From Euglena gracilis (lineage: Eukaryota; Euglenida; Euglenophyceae; Euglenales), in assembly GCA_039621445.1 (NCBI GenBank), contig CP154954.1:868001-932000 (forward strand): a stretch of DNA of 64,000 nt. Direction: 5' to 3'. The notes beneath the pieces are model-generated. The model was not told the DNA's origin. It saw only the letters and a list, made by a program, of their open reading frames with translations, and searched no databases. The position numbers and the translations under genes are program-made. Positions 36,151 to 63,752 of this stretch are shown in pieces (within the stretch, counting starts at the first letter, position 1; the number at the start of each line of letters is the position of its first letter).

Positions 36151-36236
36151 TAAAGTAAAAAAGCGTATTTTAACATTTTTATTTACTTTAAAAATATGAT
36201 TCTTTATGAAGTATTTTAATTGTATAGTCTAGTGGT

Positions 36237-36322
36237 GGCTGTAGGCGTTGCTCACTATTTATTAGGTGGAATTGCTACAACTTGGTCGTTTTTTTTTAGC
36301 AAGAATAATTTCAGTAGGATAA
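36237..36322 (+). pseudogene. psaA: psaA 3' fragment at chimeric junction
   Basis: The last 28 or so codons of PsaA exon 4 ([19 protein letters not shown]...) start abruptly at the junction and run to a TAA at 36,322. A T-run of nine here, against eight in the other copies, shifts the frame before ARIISVG. All upstream psaA is absent on this side. It abuts psaB, as the intact gene does. Confidence 0.9.
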
Positions 36323-36333
36323 TTATATCTTAA

Positions 36334-41813
<5,480 letters not shown>

Positions 41814-41897
41814 TAAAAATTTTTTACTTATTATTTGTTAATTAATGATTTTAGAATATAGTAATTGTTATGTTTTATTTTTAAAGGGAAATTTAAT

Positions 41898-42819
41898 ATG
41901 GCAGGCTCAACAGGAGAACGTCCTTTTTCTGATATTGTGCGCGTTGGAATATACATTTTTTATTATCAAATATTTTATTAATATCCTTTGAGATAAACGT
42001 GTAAGTTTAATAAGTAAAATTCTTTTTTGATCTTTTTTTATTATCTTATTATTTAGTTTATATAATTTTTGAAATAATTTTTTAAGTATTTCCTTGAAAG
42101 TTTAACAATAATTATTACTATTTTTTAGTTTTTTAAAAGTAAATCTCAACATTGTTTATTTTTTTATATAAGTAAAATAAAATTTGTTTTATATTTTTTA
42201 ATTTTATTTTAAATTTTCAATCCGTATACAGCTCAAGTGTATTTGTTTGTACGGTTTTGGTATGAGCTTTGGAAGTTTAATTTCATATTACTAGTATTCG
42301 TTATTGGGTAATTCATGTGTGTATTTTCTTAATATTAAATGTTTTAAAAATTTTAATAATCAAATGTTTTTCTTGTGAATGAAATAAATTGCAGATTATT
42401 TTTGATTTTACTTAACAAAAAAATTTTTTATTTTTATATTTTTGCACCTAAATAATACGTGTTTATTTTAGGGATTTTTTATTTTATATTTTGTTTACTA
42501 AATTTTAATATTTTGTAAAACTGTTATTTATTTTGTTTGGTTTTCCTTAGATAACAGAAGATTATTTTATTATAAGCTGTTTTTGTATAGTTCATTCCAA
42601 CAGTTTTTAAACAAAAACTTTTTCTATTGTTTTTAGTTTTATAGTGTAACTATACCGTCATTATTTGTTGGAGGTTGGATTTTTGTAAGCACGGGAATTG
42701 TTTATGACATTTTTGGTACACCTCGTCCAAGCGAATATTTTACAGAAACAAGACAACAAGCTCCTTTAATTTCTGATCGTTTCAATGCTTTAGAACAAAT
42801 GGATCAATTTACTAAATAA
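41898..42819 (+). CDS. psbE: Cytochrome b559 alpha subunit, three exons
   Basis: PsbE binds the b559 haem with PsbF in PSII. Exons are 41898-41936 ([13 protein letters not shown]), 42287-42316 ([10 protein letters not shown], ten codons, with the haem-ligand His as its last residue) and 42643-42819 ([12 protein letters not shown] to [10 protein letters not shown]). Total is 81 aa, normal length. The introns of 350 and 326 nt start GTGCG and GTGTG and end AT. A domain V hairpin is at about 42,221-42,260. It is the first gene of psbE-psbF-psbL-psbJ, the order kept from cyanobacteria. Confidence 0.95.
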
Positions 42820-42824
42820 AATTT

Positions 42825-43993
<1,169 letters not shown>

Positions 43994-44100
43994 CCTTTAA
44001 AATTTTGTTAAAATAAAGTGTAAAGTTTTGTTTAAAGTTATACTTTTTTATATTTTTTAATCTAAGGTTTAACATATTTTTTTATTATAAATTATTTATT

Positions 44101-44216
44101 ATGGCACAAACAAATTCAAATAAAAAACAGTCGAATTAAATAGGACAAGTTTATACTGGGGACTATTATTAATTTTTGTTTTGGCTGTTCTATTTTCTAG
44201 TTATATCTTTAATTAG
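44101..44216 (+). CDS. psbL: Photosystem II protein L (one-base frame break)
   Basis: PsbL is a one-helix PSII subunit near QA. The start MAQTNSNKK is at 44101. An A-run of six here is seven in the mirror copy (50,539-50,655), where the frame is open for 38 aa and reads [20 protein letters not shown]. This copy therefore lost one A and reads a premature stop. It is almost certainly a homopolymer error, not a mutation. No intron. Confidence 0.93.
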
Positions 44217-44304
44217 TTATTATTAATTAAAGTCTGCTTCTTGAAGCAAATATTTTTGTAGTATTTTTTTTTAACATTTTTTTATTATTTTGGGAGAAAT
44301 ATTT

Positions 44305-44433
44305 ATGTCTAATTCAGAAAATACAGGTAGAATTCCACTTTGGTTAGTTCTTACAATAATCGGTTTAGCAGCGATTGCACTTCTTGCTCTTTTTTTTTAT
44401 GGCTCTTATTCGGGTTTAGGTTCTTCTTTATAA
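44305..44433 (+). CDS. psbJ: Photosystem II protein J
   Basis: PsbJ is a one-helix PSII subunit that affects forward electron flow from QA. It is 42 aa, uninterrupted: [20 protein letters not shown] to [10 protein letters not shown]. The family signatures GRIPLW and [11 protein letters not shown] are present. It ends the psbE-F-L-J cluster. Confidence 0.96.
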   Translation: MSNSENTGRIPLWLVLTIIGLAAIALLALFFYGSYSGLGSSL

Positions 44434-44609
44434 GTTTTTTATAATACTTTTATATTCTTAATATATATTTTAGTTTATTCGGTAATTAATATATTATCGA
44501 ATAAATTTTTCTAAATTTTTATAATTTAAAAAAGGTTATTATTTCCTTGTTTTTTTTTTGTTAGTATTTTGTTTACTTTATATGTTTTATTTTATTTCTA
44601 GAAAATTTT

Positions 44610-45157
44610 ATGATCAGTTTAAGTATGGGTGTGTTCTTATATTTTTTTTTTATAATATATTTATTTATTTTTTTTTTTAATGTTAATTTTTTTTTGAATA
44701 TTTATAAATACTTTTGATTTTTTTTTAAATCTCAAATTTTGACCGATAAGACTAATAAACTTTTAAAAAATAATGTTTATACTTTTGATGTTGATATACA
44801 AATGTTTTGAATGTTTATAGTAGCTGTATTTTTAGTTTGTAGTTTTATATTATAAAAAATTTTAATTAATTACTTTTATTTTTTTTAGTATTTTATAACT
44901 TCATAAGTAAAAGGCAATTTAAAGATCTTATTGAAACTGCTTTTAGTGTTAAAATTACTTCAGTTAATAGCTATGTAAAATCTAGTAAATATTATCGTTC
45001 AAATAATTTTGAGGGTATGAAAAAATATTATAAAAGAATGTTTATTAAATTAGTGAGATTATATTATTATATTATATTGGGAAATAAATATAACTTTTGT
45101 TTTCAATTAATTCTTTTTTGTTTAATTTCTTTTAAGGATTTTAATCAATTTATATAA
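44610..45157 (+). CDS. rpl23: 50S ribosomal protein L23, intron-split
   Basis: L23 binds 23S rRNA at the peptide exit. Coding pieces found by similarity are a start at 44610 (MISL), about 44,729-44,806 (ILTDKTNKLLKNNVYTFDVD), about 44,903-45,052 (RQFKDLIETAFSVKITSVNS to KRMFIKL) and perhaps a last short exon ending TAA at 45157. The introns of about 100 nt between them are group III-sized (one begins GTATG, one TTTTG). NVYTFDVD and the SVNS strand are the L23 hallmarks. Splice points are approximate, and the C-terminal exon is the least certain. It lies directly upstream of rpl2, the bacterial S10-operon order. Confidence 0.8.
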
Positions 45158-45348
45158 TGACTTAGAAACAATTCCTTTTTTTTCTTGTCTCTAGTTAATT
45201 TTTATTGTTTTAGTAGTGGCATTTATAGGTGAGTTTTACTTTATTTGTTTAAAAATAATTTAGTTTTTTATTTTTAACCTAAAATTTTTTAATTCTAATT
45301 TTTTCGATGTATTTAGTATATACTTTAATAGTTTACTAATTTTTTAAT

Positions 45349-46182
45349 ATGATTATTCGTTATTACAAACCATATACATCAGGGACTCGTAAACGTTCTG
45401 TTAGTAATTTTTCAGAAATTACAAAATCTAATCCTGAAAAATATTTAACATTTTTTGTTCATAGGTCAAAAGGACGGAATTCCCGTGGTGTGATTACTTG
45501 CCGAACTTTAGGTGGTGGTCACAAACGCTTGTATCGCAGAATAGAGTTTAAACGTAATAAGCTAGGTATTTTAGGAAAAGTTATTTCTATTGAATACGAT
45601 CCTAATAGGAATGCTCGAATTGCTTTAATTTATTATAAAAATGGTGATAAGTCTTATATTATTCATCCAAAAGATTTGTGCGTTGGTAATAATATTATTT
45701 CTGATTTTTTTTCTCCTATTAAAATAGGAAATTCTTTACCCATAAGCAAAATACCATTAGGTACTATTATTCATAACGTAGAGTTTGAGCCTGGAAAAGG
45801 TGGTCAAATTGCAAGGGCTGCTGGAACTTTTGTACAAATATTGGCCAATGAAGGAAAATTTGTTACTATAACAATGCCTTCGGGAGAAGTTCGTTTATTA
45901 CGACGTTATTGTTGGGCTACTATTGGTCAAGTTGGAAATCTTGATCATTCTAATGTCGTTTTAGGAAAAGCTGGAAGAAATCGCTGGTTAGGAAACAAAC
46001 CAACAGTTCGTGGTGTAGCTATGAATCCTTGCGATCACCCTCATGGAGGAGGCGAAGGCAGAAGTCCTATAGGTAGACCAAAGCCTGTTACGCCTTGGGG
46101 TAAACCAGCATTAGGTAAAAAGACAAGATCACCTAAACGATTTAGTAATAAATATATAATTCGCTCTAGAAAAATGGTTTAA
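45349..46182 (+). CDS. rpl2: 50S ribosomal protein L2
   Basis: L2 is needed for 30S-50S association and peptidyl transferase activity. It is 277 aa, intron-free and full length. The start [20 protein letters not shown] is conserved. Near the C-terminus are [20 protein letters not shown] with the essential His, then [19 protein letters not shown]. It is identical in both palindrome arms. Confidence 0.97.
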   Translation: MIIRYYKPYTSGTRKRSVSNFSEITKSNPEKYLTFFVHRSKGRNSRGVITCRTLGGGHKRLYRRIEFKRNKLGILGKVISIEYDPNRNARIALIYYKNGDKSYIIHPKDLCVGNNIISDFFSPIKIGNSLPISKIPLGTIIHNVEFEPGKGGQIARAAGTFVQILANEGKFVTITMPSGEVRLLRRYCWATIGQVGNLDHSNVVLGKAGRNRWLGNKPTVRGVAMNPCDHPHGGGEGRSPIGRPKPVTPWGKPALGKKTRSPKRFSNKYIIRSRKMV

Positions 46183-46241
46183 TATCTACTATTTTCCTTG
46201 TTATTATTTTGTTTATTTTTTATTTTGTTTATTTTTTATTT

Positions 46242-46726
46242 ATGTCTCGTTCTTTAAAAAAAGGTCCTTTTGTTTTTTATTCATTAATAAAAAAAGTTGA
46301 CCAAATGAATTCGAATCGTTTTTGAGATTTGACCTTATGTTTTTAATTAATTTTTATTTTAGAATCATATATAATACTAATTTATTTATTTTTTTGTTTT
46401 TAAATGAAAACTTTAGATCTTTTTTAAATCTGTAATATTAACTTGGTCCCGTTCCTGTACTATTATTCCAATTATGATTGGAAATACAATAGGCGTTTAT
46501 AATGGAAAGGAGCATATACCCGTTTTAGTTTCCGATCAAATGATAGGTCACTTTTGATTTTATAATTTTTGTAATAAAAAATTTAAAGTTTATTTTCTTA
46601 TATTATTGTGGGTTTTTTATTAATAAAATGGATTTATTAAACCTTATAAAATTAGGTGAATTTGTGCAAACTAGAAATTATCGTGGTCATAAAAAGCATG
46701 ATAAAAAAACTAAGACTAAGAGATAG
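46242..46726 (+). CDS. rps19: 30S ribosomal protein S19, three exons
   Basis: S19 binds the 16S rRNA head with S13. Exon 1 starts at 46242 ([20 protein letters not shown]) and ends near 46,318. Exon 2 is about 46,426-46,551 ([20 protein letters not shown] to DQMIGH). Exon 3 is about 46,649-46,726 ([20 protein letters not shown]). The introns are about 107 and 97 nt and begin GTTTTTG and TTTTGAT, the NTNNG pattern of group III introns. The joined protein is a little over 90 aa, normal for S19. It sits in the rpl23-rpl2-rps19-rpl22 order. Confidence 0.9.
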
Positions 46727-46836
46727 TAGAATTATTTTATATGTTATGTAATTTTTGCATGTATTAAGAACTTTTTAAATATTAGTATGGATACTTTTTA
46801 TACAGTTTTTATATAATTTTATGTTATTTTTTACTG

Positions 46837-47178
46837 ATGGAACAAAAAAAACCTTTAGAATCTTCAGCTTCAATAAAGTACGTTAGAATTTCTCCTTTTA
46901 AAGTTAGGAGAATTTTAAATCAAATTAAAGGTCGTTCTGCAAAAGAGGCTTTAATGATTTTAAAATTTATGCCTTATAAACCTAGTACTCTTATTTTTAA
47001 GCTTCTTAAAAGCGCCGTTTCTAATTCAATAAAAAATTACGATGAAGATGCAAATGTTTTGCGTGTTCTCGAAGCTAGAGCAGATGCTGGACCTATCTTG
47101 AAACGTTTATGTCCACATGCACAAGGTAGGGGTTTTCCTATTAAAAAACGAACATGTCATATAACTATTATTGTCTGA
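46837..47178 (+). CDS. rpl22: 50S ribosomal protein L22
   Basis: L22 lines the peptide exit tunnel. It is 113 aa here, starting MEQKKPLESS at 46837. The body ASIKYVRISPFKVRRILNQI, GRSAKEAL and the end IKKRTCHITIIV are L22. The mirror copy has one fewer A near the start and reads MLFFTDGTKKPLESS instead, so the true start is unresolved. Near the 3' end this copy reads QGRGFPI (GTAGGGGTTTT) where the mirror reads QGMCFPI (GTATGTGTTTT). The palindrome turns 14 nt past the stop. Confidence 0.92.
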   Translation: MEQKKPLESSASIKYVRISPFKVRRILNQIKGRSAKEALMILKFMPYKPSTLIFKLLKSAVSNSIKNYDEDANVLRVLEARADAGPILKRLCPHAQGRGFPIKKRTCHITIIV

Positions 47179-47192
47179 ATTTGAATTATTTC

Positions 47193-47364
47193 GGAGGGGG
47201 GAGGGGGCAACGCGAAGGGGGGTGGAGGGGGGGGGGGGGCGAAAGAAGAAGAGAAAGAACGGGGGAGGGGGGAGGAAGGGGAAGGGGAGGGGGGGGAGGG
47301 AGGGGGGAAGGGGGGGGATGGGGGGGGAAAAAAGGGGAAGGGAGGGGGAAGGGAAAAAGAGAGG
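47193..47364. other. G-rich low-complexity tract at the turn of palindrome 2
   Basis: About 170 bases of G runs broken by A, with almost no C or T, in a genome otherwise mostly A and T. It lies exactly where the left arm stops matching the right arm. The left arm itself turns G-rich about 50 nt earlier, inside rpl22. Reading frames across it are composition by-products. I take it as base-calling failure at a fold-back rather than a real element. Confidence 0.85.
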
Positions 47365-47565
47365 TTTTTCTAAACAAAAAATGAATAACATAAATCATGT
47401 TTTGAAATGAAAACTAAAAATTAAAAATTTTTAACCATAAACCAAATTCACAAAAATAATAAAACAACAAACTTAAAATTATCCAAAAATAACAAGTTAT
47501 TTATCTTATTATTTGAAAAACCAAAACTCACGAAAATAACAATTAGAGTTGCAAAAGAAAACTAC
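47365..47565. other. Unpaired plastid sequence beside the turn
   Basis: A+T-rich sequence belonging to the right arm beyond the point where the left arm was lost. On the minus strand this is what lies downstream of rpl22. No rps3 start or other gene is recognisable in it. Confidence 0.5.
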
Positions 47566-47579
47566 GAAATAATTCAAAT

Positions 47580-47936
47580 TCAGACAATAATAGTTATATG
47601 ACATGTTCGTTTTTTAATAGGAAAACACATACCTTGTGCATGTGGACATAAACGTTTCAAGATAGGTCCAGCATCTGCTCTAGCTTCGAGAACACGCAAA
47701 ACATTTGCATCTTCATCGTAATTTTTTATTGAATTAGAAACGGCGCTTTTAAGAAGCTTAAAAATAAGAGTACTAGGTTTATAAGGCATAAATTTTAAAA
47801 TCATTAAAGCCTCTTTTGCAGAACGACCTTTAATTTGATTTAAAATTCTCCTAACTTTAAAAGGAGAAATTCTAACGTACTTTATTGAAGCTGAAGATTC
47901 TAAAGGTTTTTTTGTTCCATCAGTAAAAAATAACAT
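47580..47936 (-). CDS. rpl22: 50S ribosomal protein L22, mirror copy
   Basis: As for 46,837-47,178. The open frame runs from MLFFTDGTKKPLESS at 47936, 118 aa. An A-run of seven here (eight in the other arm) decides which start is in frame. This copy's QGMCFPIKKR lies away from the G-rich tract and has no sign of G enrichment, so it is probably the better reading. Confidence 0.92.
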   Translation of the reverse strand: MLFFTDGTKKPLESSASIKYVRISPFKVRRILNQIKGRSAKEALMILKFMPYKPSTLIFKLLKSAVSNSIKNYDEDANVLRVLEARADAGPILKRLCPHAQGMCFPIKKRTCHITIIV

Positions 47937-48030
47937 AAAATTATATAAAAACTGTATAAAAAGTATCCATACTAATATTTAAAAAGTTCTTAATACATGC
48001 AAAAATTACATAACATATAAAATAATTCTA

Positions 48031-48515
48031 CTATCTCTTAGTCTTAGTTTTTTTATCATGCTTTTTATGACCACGATAATTTCTAGTTTGCACAAATTCA
48101 CCTAATTTTATAAGGTTTAATAAATCCATTTTATTAATAAAAAAACCACAATAATATAAGAAAATAAACTTTAAATTTTTTATTACAAAAATTATAAAAT
48201 CAAAAGTGACCTATCATTTGATCGGAAACTAAAACGGGTATATGCTCCTTTCCATTATAAACGCCTATTGTATTTCCAATCATAATTGGAATAATAGTAC
48301 AGGAACGGGACCAAGTTAATATTACAGATTTAAAAAAGATCTAAAGTTTTCATTTAAAAACAAAAAAATAAATAAATTAGTATTATATATGATTCTAAAA
48401 TAAAAATTAATTAAAAACATAAGGTCAAATCTCAAAAACGATTCGAATTCATTTGGTCAACTTTTTTTATTAATGAATAAAAAACAAAAGGACCTTTTTT
48501 TAAAGAACGAGACAT
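48031..48515 (-). CDS. rps19: 30S ribosomal protein S19, mirror copy, three exons
   Basis: Exons about 48515-48439, 48331-48206 and 48108-48031, matching the copy at 46,242-46,726. Group III-size introns are at the same places. Confidence 0.9.
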
Positions 48516-48574
48516 AAATAAAAAATAAACAAAATAAAAAATAAACAAAATAATAACAAGGAAAATAGTAGATA

Positions 48575-49408
48575 TTAAACCATTTTTCTAGAGCGAATTA
48601 TATATTTATTACTAAATCGTTTAGGTGATCTTGTCTTTTTACCTAATGCTGGTTTACCCCAAGGCGTAACAGGCTTTGGTCTACCTATAGGACTTCTGCC
48701 TTCGCCTCCTCCATGAGGGTGATCGCAAGGATTCATAGCTACACCACGAACTGTTGGTTTGTTTCCTAACCAGCGATTTCTTCCAGCTTTTCCTAAAACG
48801 ACATTAGAATGATCAAGATTTCCAACTTGACCAATAGTAGCCCAACAATAACGTCGTAATAAACGAACTTCTCCCGAAGGCATTGTTATAGTAACAAATT
48901 TTCCTTCATTGGCCAATATTTGTACAAAAGTTCCAGCAGCCCTTGCAATTTGACCACCTTTTCCAGGCTCAAACTCTACGTTATGAATAATAGTACCTAA
49001 TGGTATTTTGCTTATGGGTAAAGAATTTCCTATTTTAATAGGAGAAAAAAAATCAGAAATAATATTATTACCAACGCACAAATCTTTTGGATGAATAATA
49101 TAAGACTTATCACCATTTTTATAATAAATTAAAGCAATTCGAGCATTCCTATTAGGATCGTATTCAATAGAAATAACTTTTCCTAAAATACCTAGCTTAT
49201 TACGTTTAAACTCTATTCTGCGATACAAGCGTTTGTGACCACCACCTAAAGTTCGGCAAGTAATCACACCACGGGAATTCCGTCCTTTTGACCTATGAAC
49301 AAAAAATGTTAAATATTTTTCAGGATTAGATTTTGTAATTTCTGAAAAATTACTAACAGAACGTTTACGAGTCCCTGATGTATATGGTTTGTAATAACGA
49401 ATAATCAT
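48575..49408 (-). CDS. rpl2: 50S ribosomal protein L2, mirror copy
   Basis: 277 aa, same protein as 45,349-46,182, uninterrupted. The identical length in both arms shows that long reading frames survive where homopolymers are short. Confidence 0.97.
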   Translation of the reverse strand: MIIRYYKPYTSGTRKRSVSNFSEITKSNPEKYLTFFVHRSKGRNSRGVITCRTLGGGHKRLYRRIEFKRNKLGILGKVISIEYDPNRNARIALIYYKNGDKSYIIHPKDLCVGNNIISDFFSPIKIGNSLPISKIPLGTIIHNVEFEPGKGGQIARAAGTFVQILANEGKFVTITMPSGEVRLLRRYCWATIGQVGNLDHSNVVLGKAGRNRWLGNKPTVRGVAMNPCDHPHGGGEGRSPIGRPKPVTPWGKPALGKKTRSPKRFSNKYIIRSRKMV

Positions 49409-49599
49409 ATTAAAAAATTAGTAAACTATTAAAGTATATACTAAATACATCGAAAAAATTAGAATTAAAAAATTTTAGGTTAAAAATAAAAAACTAAATT
49501 ATTTTTAAACAAATAAAGTAAAACTCACCTATAAATGCCACTACTAAAACAATAAAAATTAACTAGAGACAAGAAAAAAAAGGAATTGTTTCTAAGTCA

Positions 49600-50144
49600 T
49601 TATATAAATTGATTAAAATCCTTAAAAGAAATTAAACAAAAAAGAATTAATTGAAAACAAAAGTTATATTTATTTCCCAATATAATATAATAATATAATC
49701 TCACTAATTTAATAAACATTCTTTTATAATATTTTTTCATACCCTCAAAATTATTTGAACGATAATATTTACTAGATTTTACATAGCTATTAACTGAAGT
49801 AATTTTAACACTAAAAGCAGTTTCAATAAGATCTTTAAATTGCCTTTTACTTATGAAGTTATAAAATACTAAAAAAATAAAAGTAATTAATTAAAATTTT
49901 TATAATATAAAACTACAAACTAAAAATACAGCTACTATAAACATTCAAAACATTTGTATATCAACATCAAAAGTATAAACATTATTTTTTAAAAGTTTAT
50001 TAGTCTTATCGGTCAAAATTTGAGATTTAAAAAAAAATCAAAAGTATTTATAAATATTCAAAAAAAAATTAACATTAAAAAAAAAATAAATAAATATATT
50101 ATAAAAAAAAAATATAAGAACACACCCATACTTAAACTGATCAT
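49600..50144 (-). CDS. rpl23: 50S ribosomal protein L23, mirror copy
   Basis: Mirror of 44,610-45,157. The start MISL is at 50144. The TDKTNKLLKNNVYTFDVD exon lies near 49,950-50,025 and the QFKDLIETAFSVKITSVNS exon near 49,705-49,850. The span is three bases shorter than in the other arm, from homopolymer length differences in intron sequence. Confidence 0.8.
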
Positions 50145-50320
50145 AAAATTTTCTAGAAATAAAATAAAACATATAAAGTAAACAAAATACTAACAAAAAA
50201 AAAACAAGGAAATAATAACCTTTTTTAAATTATAAAAATTTAGAAAAATTTATTCGATAATATATTAATTACCGAATAAACTAAAATATATATTAAGAAT
50301 ATAAAAGTATTATAAAAAAC

Positions 50321-50449
50321 TTATAAAGAAGAACCTAAACCCGAATAAGAGCCATAAAAAAAAAGAGCAAGAAGTGCAATCGCTGCTAAACCGATTATTG
50401 TAAGAACTAACCAAAGTGGAATTCTACCTGTATTTTCTGAATTAGACAT
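50321..50449 (-). CDS. psbJ: Photosystem II protein J, mirror copy
   Basis: 42 aa, same as 44,305-44,433. Confidence 0.96.
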   Translation of the reverse strand: MSNSENTGRIPLWLVLTIIGLAAIALLALFFYGSYSGLGSSL

Positions 50450-50538
50450 AAATATTTCTCCCAAAATAATAAAAAAAATGTTAAAAAAAAATACTACAAA
50501 AATATTTGCTTCAAGAAGCAGACTTTAATTAATAATAA

Positions 50539-50655
50539 CTAATTAAAGATATAACTAGAAAATAGAACAGCCAAAACAAAAATTAATAATAGTCCCCAGT
50601 ATAAACTTGTCCTATTTAATTCGACTGTTTTTTTATTTGAATTTGTTTGTGCCAT
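50539..50655 (-). CDS. psbL: Photosystem II protein L, mirror copy, intact
   Basis: 117 nt, 38 aa, open throughout: [20 protein letters not shown] then [18 protein letters not shown]. The A-run of seven gives the right frame, so this is the reference version for psbL in the window. Confidence 0.97.
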   Translation of the reverse strand: MAQTNSNKKTVELNRTSLYWGLLLIFVLAVLFSSYIFN

Positions 50656-50762
50656 AATAAATAATTTATAATAAAAAAATATGTTAAACCTTAGATTAAA
50701 AAATATAAAAAAGTATAACTTTAAACAAAACTTTACACTTTATTTTAACAAAATTTTAAAGG

Positions 50763-51928
<1,166 letters not shown>

Positions 51929-51933
51929 AAATT

Positions 51934-52855
51934 TTATTTAGTAAATTGATCCATTTGTTCTAAAGCATTGAAACGATCAGAAATTAAAGGAGCTTGTTGT
52001 CTTGTTTCTGTAAAATATTCGCTTGGACGAGGTGTACCAAAAATGTCATAAACAATTCCCGTGCTTACAAAAATCCAACCTCCAACAAATAATGACGGTA
52101 TAGTTACACTATAAAACTAAAAACAATAGAAAAAGTTTTTGTTTAAAAACTGTTGGAATGAACTATACAAAAACAGCTTATAATAAAATAATCTTCTGTT
52201 ATCTAAGGAAAACCAAACAAAATAAATAACAGTTTTACAAAATATTAAAATTTAGTAAACAAAATATAAAATAAAAAATCCCTAAAATAAACACGTATTA
52301 TTTAGGTGCAAAAATATAAAAATAAAAAATTTTTTTGTTAAGTAAAATCAAAAATAATCTGCAATTTATTTCATTCACAAGAAAAACATTTGATTATTAA
52401 AATTTTTAAAACATTTAATATTAAGAAAATACACACATGAATTACCCAATAACGAATACTAGTAATATGAAATTAAACTTCCAAAGCTCATACCAAAACC
52501 GTACAAACAAATACACTTGAGCTGTATACGGATTGAAAATTTAAAATAAAATTAAAAAATATAAAACAAATTTTATTTTACTTATATAAAAAAATAAACA
52601 ATGTTGAGATTTACTTTTAAAAAACTAAAAAATAGTAATAATTATTGTTAAACTTTCAAGGAAATACTTAAAAAATTATTTCAAAAATTATATAAACTAA
52701 ATAATAAGATAATAAAAAAAGATCAAAAAAGAATTTTACTTATTAAACTTACACGTTTATCTCAAAGGATATTAATAAAATATTTGATAATAAAAAATGT
52801 ATATTCCAACGCGCACAATATCAGAAAAAGGACGTTCTCCTGTTGAGCCTGCCAT
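51934..52855 (-). CDS. psbE: Cytochrome b559 alpha subunit, mirror copy
   Basis: Exons 52855-52817, 52466-52437 and 52110-51934, equal in length to those at 41,898-42,819. 81 aa. Confidence 0.95.
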
Positions 52856-52939
52856 ATTAAATTTCCCTTTAAAAATAAAACATAACAATTACTATATTCT
52901 AAAATCATTAATTAACAAATAATAAGTAAAAAATTTTTA

Positions 52940-58415
<5,476 letters not shown>

Positions 58416-58426
58416 TTAAGATATAA

Positions 58427-62107
<3,681 letters not shown>

Positions 62108-62125
62108 CTACACAAAATTAAAAAT

Positions 62126-62197
62126 GAGTTGGCTGGGATTCGAACCCAGGACCGATCGGTTAAAAGCCGAGTGCTCTACCAACTGAGCTACCAACTC
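62126..62197 (-). tRNA. trnK: tRNA-Lys(UUU), second copy
   Basis: Same 72-nt gene as 10,477-10,548. Confidence 0.96.
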
Positions 62198-62244
62198 ACT
62201 TAAAGTTAAATAAATTATAAATGTAATTAGAACTTAAGTTTTAT

Positions 62245-62730
62245 TTAATAAAAAGAATTACCACTTCGCATATATTGTAAATACGCCGTAAAAAACAAAC
62301 CACAAATAGTTATTGGAATTAATCCTAAAATAATACCTGACAATTAAAGTAGATACATTATATCCAAGTCAAATGAAAAAATAATTTTTATCTCTCTAAA
62401 AACTAGGGAGGCCAAAATAAACAAACACCCAGCTTAAAAACTATTTCAAATATAAACTTTTTAAGTCATAAAAAATTTTTCATTAAATATTAAAATTATT
62501 AATATAAAAATGTATTTTAAAGAATAAATAATAAAAATCTGTGAACGTTTTCGCAAAAACATTAACGCACAATACAAAAAATGAACATAATAATTTTCAA
62601 AGTTTTAATTATAGTTAAAGCTAAACATTATTTTTAATAATAATACTTAAAAAATATAAATACTCTTTAAATAAAACAATAAGCAAATAAAACTTTGCGA
62701 TAAATAGAACCACACAAGAGTTTCAACCAT
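62245..62730 (-). CDS. petG: Cytochrome b6f subunit PetG, second copy
   Basis: Exon 1 at 62730-62716 (MVETL) and exon 2 at 62343-62245, with the same 37-aa product as 10,596-11,080. The intron is one base longer, from a T-run near 62,631. Confidence 0.9.
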
Positions 62731-62800
62731 GGATAACTATAAAAATTTTATTTTATCATCCAAAAAACTAAATATTTAAAAAACTTATAAAAAAGGGAAC

Positions 62801-62872
62801 GGGACTGACGGGACTCGAACCCGCAACTTCCGCCGTGACAGGGCGGTGCTCTAACCATTAAACTACAATCCC
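62801..62872 (-). tRNA. trnD: tRNA-Asp(GUC), second copy
   Basis: Same 72-nt gene as 11,151-11,222. Confidence 0.95.
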
Positions 62873-62946
62873 TAAAAATATTATATGATTATCAAATAAT
62901 CATACAACAAGATTATTATTTATAATAATAAAAATTAAATATTAAA

Positions 62947-63108
62947 TTATAAAGGTCCTTTATAAGGATCTTTATAAAAGACTTCCCTCATTAACTCGCC
63001 TGTATCATCATATGGGTTACGACCAGGATCGTTAGACAAAAGTCCAAAAACAAATAATGAAACAAAAATTAAAATCAAAGCGTATACAAATACTTTTAAT
63101 ATCAACAT
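62947..63108 (-). CDS. psbI: Photosystem II protein I, second copy
   Basis: 53 aa, same as 11,297-11,458, with the same C-terminal extension after [12 protein letters not shown]. Confidence 0.9.
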   Translation of the reverse strand: MLILKVFVYALILIFVSLFVFGLLSNDPGRNPYDDTGELMREVFYKDPYKGPL

Positions 63109-63377
63109 AAGAATAATAATAACATAATATATAAATAGTGACAAAAAAACAGACTTCATTATAATAAAAATGTGAATTTTTATTAAAAAAAACATTACGC
63201 AAGTTTGTAGAAAGCTAACCATCATTATTATTATTCTGAAAAAAATTTTGTTAGTGCAAAAAAAAGTACAAAAATAAAATAATCTAAAGTAAAACATACA
63301 ATAAAAGAGGTAAAAAATTCAAAAGGAATTATGTTTAAAATTTAATTTCTAGGAATACTTTAATCAACAAAATACAT

Positions 63378-63752
63378 ATGACACGAATCAAAAATAATGG
63401 TATAAGTAAAAAAAAGCGAAAAAAAAAAATATCAAAAATGAAAGGATGGGTTGGAGGACATTCGAAACTTTTTCGAACAGGAAATCAACAGTTAATGAAA
63501 GCTAGACACTATGCTTTTTATGACCGAAAAAAAAAAAAAAATCTAAATAAAACATTGTGGATAACAAGAATAAATGGTGGACTAAAATACTATCTAACCA
63601 TAAATGAAAAATATAATATTTTCGTATCTTTTCTTAGAAAAACGAAAACCTATGTAAACAAAAAACTACCTTCTGAAATAAACGTTAGAGATTCTAAATC
63701 ATTCAGTCATTTATCAAAACCTATTATGAAATCAACAGGAATTAACTTATGA
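63378..63752 (+). CDS. rpl20: 50S ribosomal protein L20, intact copy
   Basis: 124 aa. MKGWVGGHSKLFRTGNQQLM matches the N-terminal rRNA-binding region, and LWITRINGGLKYYLTINEKY and KSFSHLSKPI match the C-terminal half. L20 starts 50S assembly. An A-run of thirteen after the codons for YDRKK may be miscounted, but the frame is open on both sides. It diverges from psbI. Confidence 0.95.
   Translation: MTRIKNNGISKKKRKKKISKMKGWVGGHSKLFRTGNQQLMKARHYAFYDRKKKKNLNKTLWITRINGGLKYYLTINEKYNIFVSFLRKTKTYVNKKLPSEINVRDSKSFSHLSKPIMKSTGINL

Noticed and set aside
47154-47410. Open frames rich in Gly/Arg/Glu (plus) and Pro/Ser/Phe (minus) across the G-rich tract
   Set aside because: Pure composition effect of G/A runs at the palindrome turn; no homology and no start context.
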